NCBI GenBank assembly: GCA_045561575.1
Contig: JBJKXM010000031.1
Coordinates: 1-46,058 of the forward strand
Origin: GCA-002715885 sp045561575
Lineage (GTDB): Bacteria; Bacteroidota; Bacteroidia; Flavobacteriales; BACL11
Length of the DNA: 46,058 nucleotides
Direction: 5' to 3'
Shown here in pieces: positions 26,989 to 36,227 of this stretch (the stretch's first letter is position 1; every line of letters starts with the position of its first letter). Made by a program: the position numbers and the translations under genes. The notes under the pieces were generated by a model that worked only from the letters and a program-made list of their open reading frames with translations, was not told the origin of the DNA and ran no database searches.

Positions 26989-28389
26989 ATGATTTATTCT
27001 AAAATTAACAATGATGATGTATTTTTTTTTCAAAAAGCAATTTCAGATAACAATGTTTTTTTAGATGATAAAACTTTAGATGAATATTCTCATGATGAGA
27101 CAGAAGATTTAAAGTTTTACCCTTCAATTGTTTTAAAGCCAAATAACACAAACGAAATTTCTGCAATAATAAAATATTGTAATGAAAGAATGATACCAGT
27201 TACACCATGTGGAGCACGAACAGGTTTAAGTGGTGGTTCGCTTCCTATAATGGGGGGTGTAGCATTATCTACAGAAAATCTAAATAGTATAATATCTATT
27301 GATGAAAGAAATATGCAAGCTACTGTTGAGCCAGGAGTTATTAATCAAATTTTTAGAGATGCTGTTGAACAAAAAGGTTTGTTTTATCCTCCAGACCCTG
27401 CAAGTAAAGGAAGTTCTTTTTTAGGCGGTAATCTTGCTGAAAATTCTGGCGGTCCAAAAGCATTAAAGTACGGTGTAACAAAAGATTATGTTTTGAATTT
27501 AGAGGTTGTTTTACCTACTGGTGAAATTATATGGACTGGTGCTAATGTTTTAAAGAACTCAACTGGATATGACTTAACTTCATTAATGGTCGGTAGTGAA
27601 GGTACTTTAGGGGTGATTACAAAAATAGTTTTTAAACTAATCTCTTTGCCAAAAAAAGATATAACGCTACTTGTTCCTTTTGATTCTGCTGAAAATGCAT
27701 GTAAAGCAGTATCTGCTATTTTTATATGTGGTATAACTCCATCAGCTCTAGAATTTATTGAAAGAGATGCAATAGATTGGACAATAAAGTATACAGATAT
27801 AAATATGAAAATAGAAGATAATGTTCAGGCACATTTGCTAATAGAGGTTGATGGTAACGACATAGAACAATTATATGTTGATTGTGAAAAAATATCTGAT
27901 GTTTTAAATAATTTTAATTGTGGTGATATTTTAATAGCAGATAGTAATGAACAAAAGGACAGATTATGGAAAATGAGAAGATTAGTTGGCGAGGCGGTAA
28001 AATCAAATTCAATATATAAGGAAGAAGATACAGTTGTTCCCAGAGCTGAATTGCCAAAACTTTTGAAGGGAGTGAAAAAGATTGGGGAAAAATATGGTTT
28101 TCAATCTGTTTGTTATGGCCATGCAGGAGATGGTAATCTGCATGTAAATATCATTAAAGGCGATATGTCAGATAAAAAATGGAATAATAAATTACATAAA
28201 GGAATCAGAGAAATATTTACACTTACTAAAAACTTAGGAGGTACAATCAGTGGAGAACATGGCATAGGATTAGTTCAAAAACCATATATTGATATTGTTT
28301 TTTCTAAAAAAGAAATTGAAATTCAAAAAGAGATAAAAAAAATATTTGACCCCAATAATATCTTAAATCCAGGAAAGATATTTAATTAG
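26989..28389 (+). CDS. GlcD-like FAD-linked oxidase (D-lactate/glycolate dehydrogenase family)
   Basis: A 466-residue flavoprotein of the VAO/PCMH family. The FAD_binding_4 domain carries GARTGLSGGSLPIMGGVALS near residue 78 and DPASKGSSFLGGNLAENSGG near 140; the C-terminal domain has CYGHAGDGNLHVNI near 378 and GTISGEHGIGLVQKPY near 418, ending in KKIFDPNNILNPGKIFN. These place it with GlcD, D-lactate dehydrogenase (cytochrome) and related D-2-hydroxy-acid dehydrogenases. The substrate cannot be fixed from sequence; no glcE or glcF partners adjoin it, so D-lactate or another 2-hydroxy acid as a single-subunit substrate is more likely than glycolate. hisS follows 15 bases later with its own -7-like box in the gap. 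Confidence 0.9.
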   Translation: MIYSKINNDDVFFFQKAISDNNVFLDDKTLDEYSHDETEDLKFYPSIVLKPNNTNEISAIIKYCNERMIPVTPCGARTGLSGGSLPIMGGVALSTENLNSIISIDERNMQATVEPGVINQIFRDAVEQKGLFYPPDPASKGSSFLGGNLAENSGGPKALKYGVTKDYVLNLEVVLPTGEIIWTGANVLKNSTGYDLTSLMVGSEGTLGVITKIVFKLISLPKKDITLLVPFDSAENACKAVSAIFICGITPSALEFIERDAIDWTIKYTDINMKIEDNVQAHLLIEVDGNDIEQLYVDCEKISDVLNNFNCGDILIADSNEQKDRLWKMRRLVGEAVKSNSIYKEEDTVVPRAELPKLLKGVKKIGEKYGFQSVCYGHAGDGNLHVNIIKGDMSDKKWNNKLHKGIREIFTLTKNLGGTISGEHGIGLVQKPYIDIVFSKKEIEIQKEIKKIFDPNNILNPGKIFN

Positions 28390-28390
28390 T

Positions 28391-28398
28391 TAAATTTG
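28391..28398 (+). promoter_or_regulatory. Putative -7 box immediately before hisS
   Basis: TAAATTTG, a full TAnnTTTG match, fills most of the gap between the oxidase stop and the hisS ATG, with only six bases left before the ATG. It would give a leaderless or nearly leaderless hisS message. No -33 TTG is present at the usual spacing. Confidence 0.35.
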
Positions 28399-28404
28399 CA
28401 GATT

Positions 28405-29751
28405 ATGAAAGCAAATATTGGAATTCCAAAGGGAACGCGTGATTTTAATTCTAAAGTAATGTTTAGAAGAAATTATATTTTCAAGCAAGTTAGATCTTGT
28501 TTTGAACGCTTTGGTTATTCCCCTATTGAAACGCCTTCAATGGAAAATATTGAAACATTAACAGGAAAGTATGGCGATGAAGGGGATCGTTTAATTTTTA
28601 AAGTATTAAATTCTGGCGATTTTCTTTCAAAAACTAATGTTGATGATAAGACAACATCAAAATCTATTACAAAAAAGATTGCTAGTAAAGCTTTAAGGTA
28701 TGATTTAACTGTTCCATTTGCTAGATTTGTAGTTAATAATAAAAATGACATTTCTTTTCCATTTAAGCGTTATCAAATGCAAAATGTTTGGAGAGCTGAT
28801 CGTCCTCAAAAAGGAAGATATAGGGAGTTTTATCAATGTGACGCTGATGTTATTGGTTCTAATTCATTACTTAATGAAATTGAATTAATTCAGCTTTGTG
28901 ATGAAATTTTTTCAGAACTAGATATTCCAAATATTCAAATTTTAATTAATAATCGAAAGATACTTTCTGCGATGATTGAAATGATGTCTGCTTCAGATCT
29001 TTTTGATGAATTTGTAATAATTCTTGATAAGATAGATAAAATTGGAATAGATAATGTAAAGAAAGAATTATTAAAAATTGGAGTAAATCAAGAAAAAATT
29101 GACACTCTTGACAAATTCTTGAATATTCAAAATGTAAGTGAGTTATCTTCTCTAATAGGAAACTCTTCTATTGGTCAAGAAGGAATATCTGAAATTAATT
29201 TTATTTTTAATAGTATTGAAAAGTTAGGTCTTAAAAATTCAAATATAAAATTTGATATTTCACTTGCACGAGGGTTAAATTACTACACTGGTGCAATTTT
29301 TGAAGTTAAGTCATCTGATGTTGGAATTGGTAGTATTGCTGGTGGTGGACGATATGATGATTTAACTAGTATTTTTGGATTAGATAATGTTTCTGGTGTT
29401 GGTATTTCTTTTGGAATTGACAGAATTTATTTAGTTATGGAAGAATTAGCTGTTTTTCCTCAAAATATTGATGTTTCATCCAAAGTACTGCTTTTAAATT
29501 TTGGAGAAAATGAATCTGAATATTGCTTAAAATTACTTCAGGAATTAAGAAAAAATAAAATTAATTCTGAATTATATCCATCTAATGATAAGATTAAGAA
29601 GCAAATGAATTATGCAAATAACAAAGGAGTCCAATTTGTTATTATGGTAGGAGAGGATGAAATAAAATCTGGAAAGTTAACAGTAAAAGATATGAAAAGT
29701 GGTGAGCAAAGTAAATGGAGTATTTCAGAAATAATAACTAAATTATCTTAA
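28405..29751 (+). CDS. hisS: Histidine-tRNA ligase (HisRS)
   Basis: A 448-residue class II aminoacyl-tRNA synthetase that charges tRNA-His. It begins MKANIGIPKGTRDFNSKVM, the family N-terminus; motif 2 is in FKRYQMQNVWRADRPQKGRY; the HisA loop is LARGLNYYTGAIFEV; motif 3 is GVGISFGIDRIYL. The C-terminal anticodon-binding domain starts around VLLLNFGENESEYCLKLL. The frame also opens at a TTG at 28396, but that TTG is part of a -7 box and the ATG at 28405 fits the family. A tRNA-His gene is in the same window at 22062. It is joined without a gap to hutH, a histidine-degrading enzyme. Confidence 0.96.
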   Translation: MKANIGIPKGTRDFNSKVMFRRNYIFKQVRSCFERFGYSPIETPSMENIETLTGKYGDEGDRLIFKVLNSGDFLSKTNVDDKTTSKSITKKIASKALRYDLTVPFARFVVNNKNDISFPFKRYQMQNVWRADRPQKGRYREFYQCDADVIGSNSLLNEIELIQLCDEIFSELDIPNIQILINNRKILSAMIEMMSASDLFDEFVIILDKIDKIGIDNVKKELLKIGVNQEKIDTLDKFLNIQNVSELSSLIGNSSIGQEGISEINFIFNSIEKLGLKNSNIKFDISLARGLNYYTGAIFEVKSSDVGIGSIAGGGRYDDLTSIFGLDNVSGVGISFGIDRIYLVMEELAVFPQNIDVSSKVLLLNFGENESEYCLKLLQELRKNKINSELYPSNDKIKKQMNYANNKGVQFVIMVGEDEIKSGKLTVKDMKSGEQSKWSISEIITKLS

Positions 29752-31272
29752 ATGAAAGTTTTTAAAGTTGGCGAAAATAGATTGTCTGTTGACTTATTAA
29801 GTGAAATTATTTCAAATAAAATAAATCTTTCAATTTCCTCTGAAGCAAAAAAAAGAATTAAAAATTCAAATAATTATTTAAAAAATAAGATTAAATCATC
29901 AAGTGACCCTATCTATGGAATTAATACTGGATTTGGTTCATTATATGATAAAAAAATTTCTAAGGATGATTTAGGAAAATTGCAGAACAACCTTGTAATG
30001 TCACATGCTTGTGGATTAGGTGATGAGGTACCTTGTGAAATAGTTAAATTAATAGTACTGTTAAAAATACAATCATTATCTTATGGTAACTCAGGAGTTA
30101 ATCTAAAGACAATCGAAAGATTAGTTGATCTGTATAATAATGATATACTTCCTGTAATATATGAGCAAGGTAGTTTAGGAGCTTCAGGGGATTTGGCACC
30201 TCTTGCTCATATGTCATTAGCCTTGTTGGGATTAGGTGATGTAGACGTTCTTGATACTTCCAAAATTGATAATTATAAGAGAATAAGTTCATCTAAAATC
30301 TTAAAAAAAATGGGATGGTCTCCATTAAAGCTTGGTCCGAAAGAGGGTTTAGCATTATTAAATGGAACTCAGTTCATGAGTGCTTTTGGAGTATGGACTT
30401 TAGTTAAAGCAAAAAAGCTTTCATATTTAGCAGATTTAATTGCTGCAGTTTCATTGGATGCATTCGATTGTAGAATAGATCCATTTGATAATTTAATACA
30501 TAAATTAAGACCACATAAAGGGCAAATTAAAACAGCTAATAATGTAAGAGAAATTTTAAAAGGAAGTAATATTCTTAAAAGAAAAAATAAGCATGTCCAG
30601 GATCCATATTCCTTTAGATGTATTCCTCAAGTTCATGGTGCTTCAAAAGATGTTATATCTCATGTTGAATCTGTTTTTAATACTGAAATAAATTCAGTAA
30701 CTGATAATCCAAATATTTTTGAAAATAAGGATAGGATAATTTCAGGTGGAAATTTTCATGGCCAAATACTTGCTATGTCCATGGACTATTTGGCAATTGC
30801 ATTGTCAGAACTTGGATCAATTTCAGAAAGAAGAACCTATAAATTGATTTCAGGTGAAAGAGGACTTCCTCCTTTTCTAGTTGCAAGCCCTGGTTTAAAT
30901 TCTGGAATGATGATAACTCAATATACTGCAGCAAGTATTGTTAGTCAAAATAAGCAGCTTTGTACACCTTCATCTGTGGATAGTATTGTTTCATCAAATG
31001 GACAAGAGGATCATGTAAGTATGGGAGCAAACTCAGCTACTAAACTTTTTAGAGTAGTTAATAATCTTGAAAAAATTCTTGCTATTGAATTATTAAATGC
31101 ATCACAAGCAATTTCTTTTAGAGAAGAAAAATCATCAGATTTTATTCAAAGCTTCATCGAATCCTATAGGCGAGATGTTAGCATAATTGAAAAGGACAGA
31201 GTATTAAATAGTGATATTGAAAAAACTATTTCTTTTATAAACAATATCAGCGTTTCCCAGGAGCTAATTTAA
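29752..31272 (+). CDS. hutH: Histidine ammonia-lyase (HutH)
   Basis: Converts L-histidine to trans-urocanate and ammonia. The 506-residue protein has the self-forming MIO cofactor triad in GSLGASGDLAPLAHMSLALL (A144-S145-G146), the PIYGINTGFGSLYDKK block with the catalytic tyrosine, the SHACGLGDEVP segment typical of HutH rather than tyrosine ammonia-lyases, and the C-terminal SNGQEDHVSMGANSATKL block. hutU, hutI and hutG are not nearby, so the rest of histidine degradation must lie elsewhere or be absent. The ATG follows the hisS TAA with no gap, so the two are almost surely translated from one message. The stop overlaps the convergent DUF4159 stop by four bases. Confidence 0.93.
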   Translation: MKVFKVGENRLSVDLLSEIISNKINLSISSEAKKRIKNSNNYLKNKIKSSSDPIYGINTGFGSLYDKKISKDDLGKLQNNLVMSHACGLGDEVPCEIVKLIVLLKIQSLSYGNSGVNLKTIERLVDLYNNDILPVIYEQGSLGASGDLAPLAHMSLALLGLGDVDVLDTSKIDNYKRISSSKILKKMGWSPLKLGPKEGLALLNGTQFMSAFGVWTLVKAKKLSYLADLIAAVSLDAFDCRIDPFDNLIHKLRPHKGQIKTANNVREILKGSNILKRKNKHVQDPYSFRCIPQVHGASKDVISHVESVFNTEINSVTDNPNIFENKDRIISGGNFHGQILAMSMDYLAIALSELGSISERRTYKLISGERGLPPFLVASPGLNSGMMITQYTAASIVSQNKQLCTPSSVDSIVSSNGQEDHVSMGANSATKLFRVVNNLEKILAIELLNASQAISFREEKSSDFIQSFIESYRRDVSIIEKDRVLNSDIEKTISFINNISVSQELI

Positions 31273-31922
31273 TCTAAACCCTTAAAAACATATTCTATAA
31301 TATTTGAACCCATTTTTAGTGCCTTGACACGTGTTTCATAGCTGTCATTATGTACTTCTGGATCTTCCCATCCATCGCTTAAATCTGATTCGTAGGTATA
31401 AAGACATAAAAGTCTTCCATTGTCAAAAATACCTAATGCTTGAGCAGGTTTTGCATCATGAATATGAATTTTAGGTAAGCCATTAGGAAAAGAAAAACTT
31501 TGATTAAAAATAGGGTGACTTGAATTAATTATTACAAGATCTTTTTCAGGAAATACTTTTTTAATTTCTCTTCTGAAAAATTCATCCATACCATAATTAT
31601 CATCAACATGAAGGAATCCTCCAGCCAAGAGGTATTTTCTTAAGTTATCGGCTTCTTCAAAATTAAAAATTATATTACCGTGACCAGTCATGTGTAGCAG
31701 AGGGTAGTTATATATATCAAGACTTCCAACATCAACTATTTCAGGAATTTTTTTAATATTAGTTCCAATATTTTTATTAGAGAAATCAATCAAATTTGGT
31801 AAAGCAGTTGGATTAGCGTACCAATCACCTCCACCATTATATTTTAATACTGCCAAAGAATAGGTGTTTTGAGAAAAAGCAAAAACAGGTATAAAAAGAA
31901 ATATTATGATTCGAGTCAACAT
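31269..31922 (-). CDS. Exported DUF4159 protein
   Basis: A 217-residue protein with a signal peptide (MLTRIIIFLFIPVFAFSQ). It begins with the typical DUF4159 pattern LAVLKYNGGGDWYANPTALPNL, followed by LLHMTGHGNIIFNFEEADNL, LAGGFLHVDDNYGMDEFFRR and a glutamine-amidotransferase-like core of the ThuA/GATase1 type. It has the fold of a class I amidotransferase-like domain without an obvious catalytic cysteine, and its function is not known. It probably works in the periplasm. It follows rsmE with a two-base gap, and its stop overlaps the hutH stop by four bases. Confidence 0.85.
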   Translation of the reverse strand: MLTRIIIFLFIPVFAFSQNTYSLAVLKYNGGGDWYANPTALPNLIDFSNKNIGTNIKKIPEIVDVGSLDIYNYPLLHMTGHGNIIFNFEEADNLRKYLLAGGFLHVDDNYGMDEFFRREIKKVFPEKDLVIINSSHPIFNQSFSFPNGLPKIHIHDAKPAQALGIFDNGRLLCLYTYESDLSDGWEDPEVHNDSYETRVKALKMGSNIIEYVFKGLD

Positions 31923-31924
31923 AT

Positions 31925-32614
31925 TTAAAAGAGCAAATTTAATGAATGAGATGCTACAATACCAGCTGTTTCTGTTCTTAATCTACTATTTCCTAAAGTT
32001 ATTGGAAGGTATTTTCTTGTAATTGCTAAATCAATTTCATTTTGAGAGAAATCTCCTTCAGGACCAATTAAAATAACACATCTTTTTTTTGTTTTTTTAT
32101 CAAGCTTGATTTTTTTTCCTTCTCTGCAATGTGCAATAAATTTATCTCCTAATTTTTCATCTTTAATGAAGTTGTTAAAACTAATTGGATTATTAAGTTT
32201 AGGTAGATGGTATTTTAGTGATTGTTTAATTGCTGTAACTAAAATCTTTTCACATCTATTAAAATTAATTGTTTTTCTCTCAGATCTTTCACAAATTATT
32301 GGAGTAATTTCATCAATTCCAATTTCAGTAGCTTTCTCAAGAAACCATTCAAATCTGCTAATGTTTTTTGTTGGTGCTAAAGCAATGTGTAAATAATATT
32401 TGTGTGTTTTTTCTTTTTTTTCTCTATTGGTTATTTCAACTGTAGATGATTTTTTATTTTGATATATAATTTTTCCAGTGTACAAATAGCCTTTTCCGTC
32501 AATTATGAAAAGTTCGTCATTAATTTTTTTTCTAAGAACTTTAGTAAGATGTTTATTTTCTTCTAAAGTAAATGTTACTTGGTTTTCTACGGTATTAGAA
32601 AAGAATAGCTGCAT
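31925..32614 (-). CDS. rsmE: 16S rRNA (uracil1498-N3)-methyltransferase (RsmE)
   Basis: A 229-residue SPOUT-class methyltransferase that makes m3U1498 in the decoding region of 16S rRNA using S-adenosylmethionine. The N-terminal PUA-like part begins MQLFFSNTVENQVTFTLEE. The knotted SAM site is in ILIGPEGDFSQNEIDLA and LGNSRLRTETAGIVASH, and the EKATEIGIDEITPIICERSE block is the usual central helix. It lies 31 bases downstream of pckA on the same strand and two bases upstream of the DUF4159 gene, so the three are probably one transcription unit. Confidence 0.94.
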   Translation of the reverse strand: MQLFFSNTVENQVTFTLEENKHLTKVLRKKINDELFIIDGKGYLYTGKIIYQNKKSSTVEITNREKKEKTHKYYLHIALAPTKNISRFEWFLEKATEIGIDEITPIICERSERKTINFNRCEKILVTAIKQSLKYHLPKLNNPISFNNFIKDEKLGDKFIAHCREGKKIKLDKKTKKRCVILIGPEGDFSQNEIDLAITRKYLPITLGNSRLRTETAGIVASHSLNLLF

Positions 32615-32645
32615 AGTTAAAAAATTAATGAGTCTTACTTACAAC

Positions 32646-34247
32646 TTATTTTATTCTTGGAGCAGCACTTAATATTTCACTATTAGCGTGGTCTGAAAAT
32701 TGAATAAAATTGTCGTTAAATGCTTTCGCTAAAATATTTGCTTTTTTGTCGTAGGCTAATTTATTTTCCCATGTGTTTTTTGGACTTAAAATTTCAGAAG
32801 GAACATTTGGACATGATTTTGGCATATGTAAACCAAAAATCTTATGTGTATTATATTCAATATTATTTAGTTTGTTTTCTAATGCTGCTGTAATCATTGC
32901 TCTAGTATATTTTAAGGAGATTCTTTTTCCAACTCCATATTCTCCACCAGACCAACCAGTATTTATAAGCCATACATTTATTCCAGATTCTTTCATTTTT
33001 TTACCAAGCATTTCAGCATATTTAGTTGGGTGTAAAGGCATAAATGGTGCGCCAAAACATGCTGAGAATGTTGTTTGAGGTTCATTTACTCCTGCTTCTG
33101 TACCTGCAACTTTAGCAGTATAACCTGAGATAAAATGATACATTGCTTGACCTTTAGTCAATTTAGATATCGGAGGAAGAACACCAAAGGCATCTGCAGT
33201 TAAGAAAAAGATGTTTTTTGGATTTGTTCCTGATGAAGGAATGGCAATATTATTTATGAAATCAATTGGGTACGAAACTCTAGTATTTTGAGTTATTGAT
33301 GTATTTGAATAATCTACATCATTGGTACCCTCATGAAATTCAATGTTTTCTAAAAGTGCTCCTTTTTTAACTGCTGCATATATATCAGGCTCATTTTCTG
33401 ATGATAAATCTATACATTTAGCATAACAACCTCCTTCAAAATTAAAGACTGAATCTTTATCCCAACCATGTTCATCATCACCAATCAATTTTCTATTTGG
33501 GTCAGCTGATAAAGTTGTCTTTCCAGTTCCAGATAATCCAAAAAATATTGCAGTATCACCTTGTTCTCCAGTGTTGGCACTACAATGCATAGATAATACT
33601 CCTTTGTCATGAGGTAAAATATAATTTAAAGCTGAAAAAATACCTTTTTTAATTTCACCTGTATATCCAGTTCCTCCAATCAATATTATTTTTTTGGTGA
33701 AGCTAAGGATTGCGAAGTTTTCCTGTCTAGTTCCATCTTCTGTTGGATCTGCATTAAAACCAGGAGCATTTAAGATTAACCAATCATGAGAAAAACTATT
33801 TAAATCATCTTTAGATGGTCTTAAAAACATATTGTATGCAAACAAATTACTCCAAGAATATTCATTAATTACTCTAATATTTAGTCTATGTTTTTCGTTT
33901 GCACAGGCGTATGCATCTCTAGCATATAATTCTTTGTTACTTAAATAAGTAAGCATTTTTTTGTGAAGTTGATTAAATTTTTCTTCACTAAACGGAATAT
34001 TTATATCTCCCCACCAAACCGAATTTTCAGTTATTGAATCTTTAACAATAAATCTGTCAAGTGGAGACCTGCCGGTAAATTTACCTGTGTTTATAGTGAT
34101 TGCTCCTTGTGATGTTAGTTTAGCTTGACCATTATCTATTGCATGTTGCTGTAGGTCATCAGGCGATAAATTCCAGTGAACTTTTGCTTTTGAGATTCCT
34201 ATATCAGAGAGGTTTTTCTTTGCTGCTCTTATATCATTGGAAGACAT
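32646..34247 (-). CDS. pckA: Phosphoenolpyruvate carboxykinase (ATP)
   Basis: A 533-residue cytoplasmic enzyme that forms phosphoenolpyruvate from oxaloacetate with ATP, the first step of gluconeogenesis. The Walker A loop GLSGTGKTTLSADP is near residue 240, with the metal and PEP-binding GDDEHGWDKDSVFNFEGGCYAK after it and the kinase-2 motif before it (HCSANTGEQGDTAIFFGL). The N-terminal TGKFTGRSPLDRFIV and the C-terminal NTGWSGGEYGVGKRI match the ATP-type enzyme and not the GTP type. Usual length. A -7 box is present upstream. The gene is followed by rsmE and DUF4159. Confidence 0.97.
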   Translation of the reverse strand: MSSNDIRAAKKNLSDIGISKAKVHWNLSPDDLQQHAIDNGQAKLTSQGAITINTGKFTGRSPLDRFIVKDSITENSVWWGDINIPFSEEKFNQLHKKMLTYLSNKELYARDAYACANEKHRLNIRVINEYSWSNLFAYNMFLRPSKDDLNSFSHDWLILNAPGFNADPTEDGTRQENFAILSFTKKIILIGGTGYTGEIKKGIFSALNYILPHDKGVLSMHCSANTGEQGDTAIFFGLSGTGKTTLSADPNRKLIGDDEHGWDKDSVFNFEGGCYAKCIDLSSENEPDIYAAVKKGALLENIEFHEGTNDVDYSNTSITQNTRVSYPIDFINNIAIPSSGTNPKNIFFLTADAFGVLPPISKLTKGQAMYHFISGYTAKVAGTEAGVNEPQTTFSACFGAPFMPLHPTKYAEMLGKKMKESGINVWLINTGWSGGEYGVGKRISLKYTRAMITAALENKLNNIEYNTHKIFGLHMPKSCPNVPSEILSPKNTWENKLAYDKKANILAKAFNDNFIQFSDHANSEILSAAPRIK

Positions 34248-34279
34248 TTATTTGTGTTTTATTGTGTTTTAAGAGCATA

Positions 34280-34287
34280 CAAAGTTA
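34280..34287 (-). promoter_or_regulatory. Bacteroidota -7 promoter box for pckA
   Basis: The minus strand reads TAACTTTG, a full TAnnTTTG match, 32 bases before the pckA ATG in the 120-base divergent gap with the saccharopine dehydrogenase-like gene. No -33 TTTG is seen. Confidence 0.45.
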
Positions 34288-34325
34288 TATTTTAATATTA
34301 ATTATAACATATGTTTATAAATCTT

Positions 34326-34355
34326 TTTGAGATATTTAATAAAACAATAAATTAG
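34326..34355 (+). promoter_or_regulatory. Possible promoter for the saccharopine dehydrogenase-like gene
   Basis: TTTG at 34326-34329, 18 bases, then TAAATTAG at 34348-34355, 12 bases before the ATG. The spacing is right but the -7 box has A in place of the third T. Confidence 0.4.
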
Positions 34356-34367
34356 CCAAAAATTCAA

Positions 34368-35696
34368 ATGAAAGAGATACTAGTTATAGGTGCCGGCAGA
34401 TCAGCAGTTACTTTAATTGATTATTTATTAAAAGAAAGTTTAAATCAAAATTGGACAGTAACAATAGCAGATTATAATTTAAATTTAGCAAAGGAAGTAT
34501 CCTCTAATCATCAAAATTCTCGTCCGATTTTTTTTGATATTAATAATAAAAAACAGAGAGAGAGTGAAATCACTCAATCTGATATAGTTGTTTCCATGTT
34601 ACCATCACATATGCACCATTTAGTTGCAAAGGACTGCTTAAAATTTAAAAAAAATTTAGTAACAGCTTCTTATGTTTCAAGTGACATAAATGCTTACGAT
34701 AAATTAGCAAAAGAAAATAATATCATTTTTCTAAATGAAATTGGTTTAGACCCTGGCATTGACCACATGTCTGCAATGAAAGTTATAAATGAATTAAAAT
34801 CAAAAGGAGCAGAACTCTTATCATTTAAATCATATTGTGGTGGCTTAATTCATCCTGAATCAGATAATAATCCTTGGAACTATAAATTTACATGGAATCC
34901 TCGAAACGTAATTTTGGCTGGCCAAGGAACTTCAAAATTTTTATATCAAAAAAATGTTAAGGAGATTAATTATGATTCTCTCTTTGAAAAAATTGAAACA
35001 ATAAATGTATTGGACCAAGGCTCATTTGAAGCATATGCTAATAGGGACTCACTATCATATATTTCTTCTTATGGTTTAGAAAATATTGATACTATGTACA
35101 GAGGAACATTAAGGAAAGTAGGATTTTGCAAATCTTGGAATACTTTTGTTAAACTTGGATTAACAAGAGACGATTACACAATTCCAAATTCTTTAAATCT
35201 ATCTTATCGAGAATATCTTTCTATGTTTTTGCCCAAAATCAATTCTCTTTCAATAGAAGATAGGTTTTGTAAATTTTTGTCTTTAGAAAAAGACTCTGTT
35301 GAGTATAATAAGTTTAATTGGTTAGGGTTATTTTCTGATCAAAAATGTAAAATTAATAATGCAACTCCTGCCCAAATATTACAAGAAATAACGGAACAGA
35401 AACTGTCTTTAGATAATGAAGATAAAGACATGGTAGTAATGCAACATCAATTTGAGTACCTCATCAATAATAAAAAACAAAAACTTAATTCATCACTTGT
35501 TGTATTTGGAGACGATCAAAGAAATACAGCAATGGCCAAAACAGTAGGACTTCCTGTTGCAATTGCAGTAAAGTTAATTTTAAATAATACAATTAAATTA
35601 AAGGGTGTTCAAATACCAATTTCTAAAGAAATCTATGATCCTGTATTAGAAGAATTAGAAAAGAATGAAATAAATTTTATTGATGAGTTAGTTTAA
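34368..35696 (+). CDS. Saccharopine dehydrogenase family protein
   Basis: A 442-residue oxidoreductase. The N-terminal Rossmann turn is EILVIGAGRSAVTLIDYLL, with a further block DIVVSMLPSHMHHLVAKDCL and NEIGLDPGIDHMSAMKVI, the hallmark of saccharopine reductase/dehydrogenase (Lys9-type) enzymes. The C-terminal SDH domain contains SYCGGLIHPESDNNPWNYKFTW in family order and ends with KTVGLPVAIAVKLIL. It may cleave saccharopine in lysine degradation; related enzymes act on carboxynorspermidine, but the GGLxxPE-type block favours the saccharopine group. No lysine-ketoglutarate reductase gene is next to it. It stands alone between divergent pckA and convergent rimM, and its stop overlaps that of rimM by nine bases. 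Confidence 0.85.
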   Translation: MKEILVIGAGRSAVTLIDYLLKESLNQNWTVTIADYNLNLAKEVSSNHQNSRPIFFDINNKKQRESEITQSDIVVSMLPSHMHHLVAKDCLKFKKNLVTASYVSSDINAYDKLAKENNIIFLNEIGLDPGIDHMSAMKVINELKSKGAELLSFKSYCGGLIHPESDNNPWNYKFTWNPRNVILAGQGTSKFLYQKNVKEINYDSLFEKIETINVLDQGSFEAYANRDSLSYISSYGLENIDTMYRGTLRKVGFCKSWNTFVKLGLTRDDYTIPNSLNLSYREYLSMFLPKINSLSIEDRFCKFLSLEKDSVEYNKFNWLGLFSDQKCKINNATPAQILQEITEQKLSLDNEDKDMVVMQHQFEYLINNKKQKLNSSLVVFGDDQRNTAMAKTVGLPVAIAVKLILNNTIKLKGVQIPISKEIYDPVLEELEKNEINFIDELV

Positions 35697-36209
35697 ATCG
35701 ATGATTTCTTTTGGAATTTCAACAATTAAACATTTTTTGATTTTATCTATTGATTTGATAAAGTGATCATTAATTGGAAAGCAAAAATCATTTTTGTTTC
35801 CCTTAACATATATTAATTTTTGACTTGTTTGAGAATCAATTTTTTCAATTACTCCAATTTTACCTAGTAAATTGTCTTTGATTTCATATCCAATTATATT
35901 CTCTTCATCCTTTGTTTTTTCAAAATTGATTGGTTTAAAATCATTTGAAAAATAGATTTCATGATTTAAAATTTTTTTTGCTTTTATTTCAGAATCAATC
36001 CCTTCTAGTTTAATTAAGAAATTTTTTGTTTTGTGAACGCTTATTCTTTCAATAAAAAAAGGAACTAGTATTTTATCTATATCAATGAATAAATGATTGA
36101 TTTTTTTAAAATCAAATGAATAATCATTCTCATTGTATAGAATGATATTCCCCTTGTATCCATGCAATTTAAAAATTGACCCTATATGGAGACAATTTTC
36201 TTTAAGCAT
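35688..36209 (-). CDS. rimM: Ribosome maturation factor RimM
   Basis: A 173-residue protein that binds ribosomal protein S19 and helps 30S head assembly. The N-terminal domain starts MLKENCLHIGSIFKLHGYKGN, the standard GxIxKxHGxKG pattern; the PRC-barrel domain begins near IIGYEIKDNLLGKIGVIEKI and ends with the usual VPFIPD-like FCFPINDHFIKSIDKIKK. It lies 18 bases downstream of rpsP, the classical rpsP-rimM order. In many bacteria trmD follows, but here the next gene is a convergent one, so trmD is elsewhere. Confidence 0.93.
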   Translation of the reverse strand: MLKENCLHIGSIFKLHGYKGNIILYNENDYSFDFKKINHLFIDIDKILVPFFIERISVHKTKNFLIKLEGIDSEIKAKKILNHEIYFSNDFKPINFEKTKDEENIIGYEIKDNLLGKIGVIEKIDSQTSQKLIYVKGNKNDFCFPINDHFIKSIDKIKKCLIVEIPKEIIDLN

Positions 36210-36227
36210 TAGTGTTAAATTTTAAAA

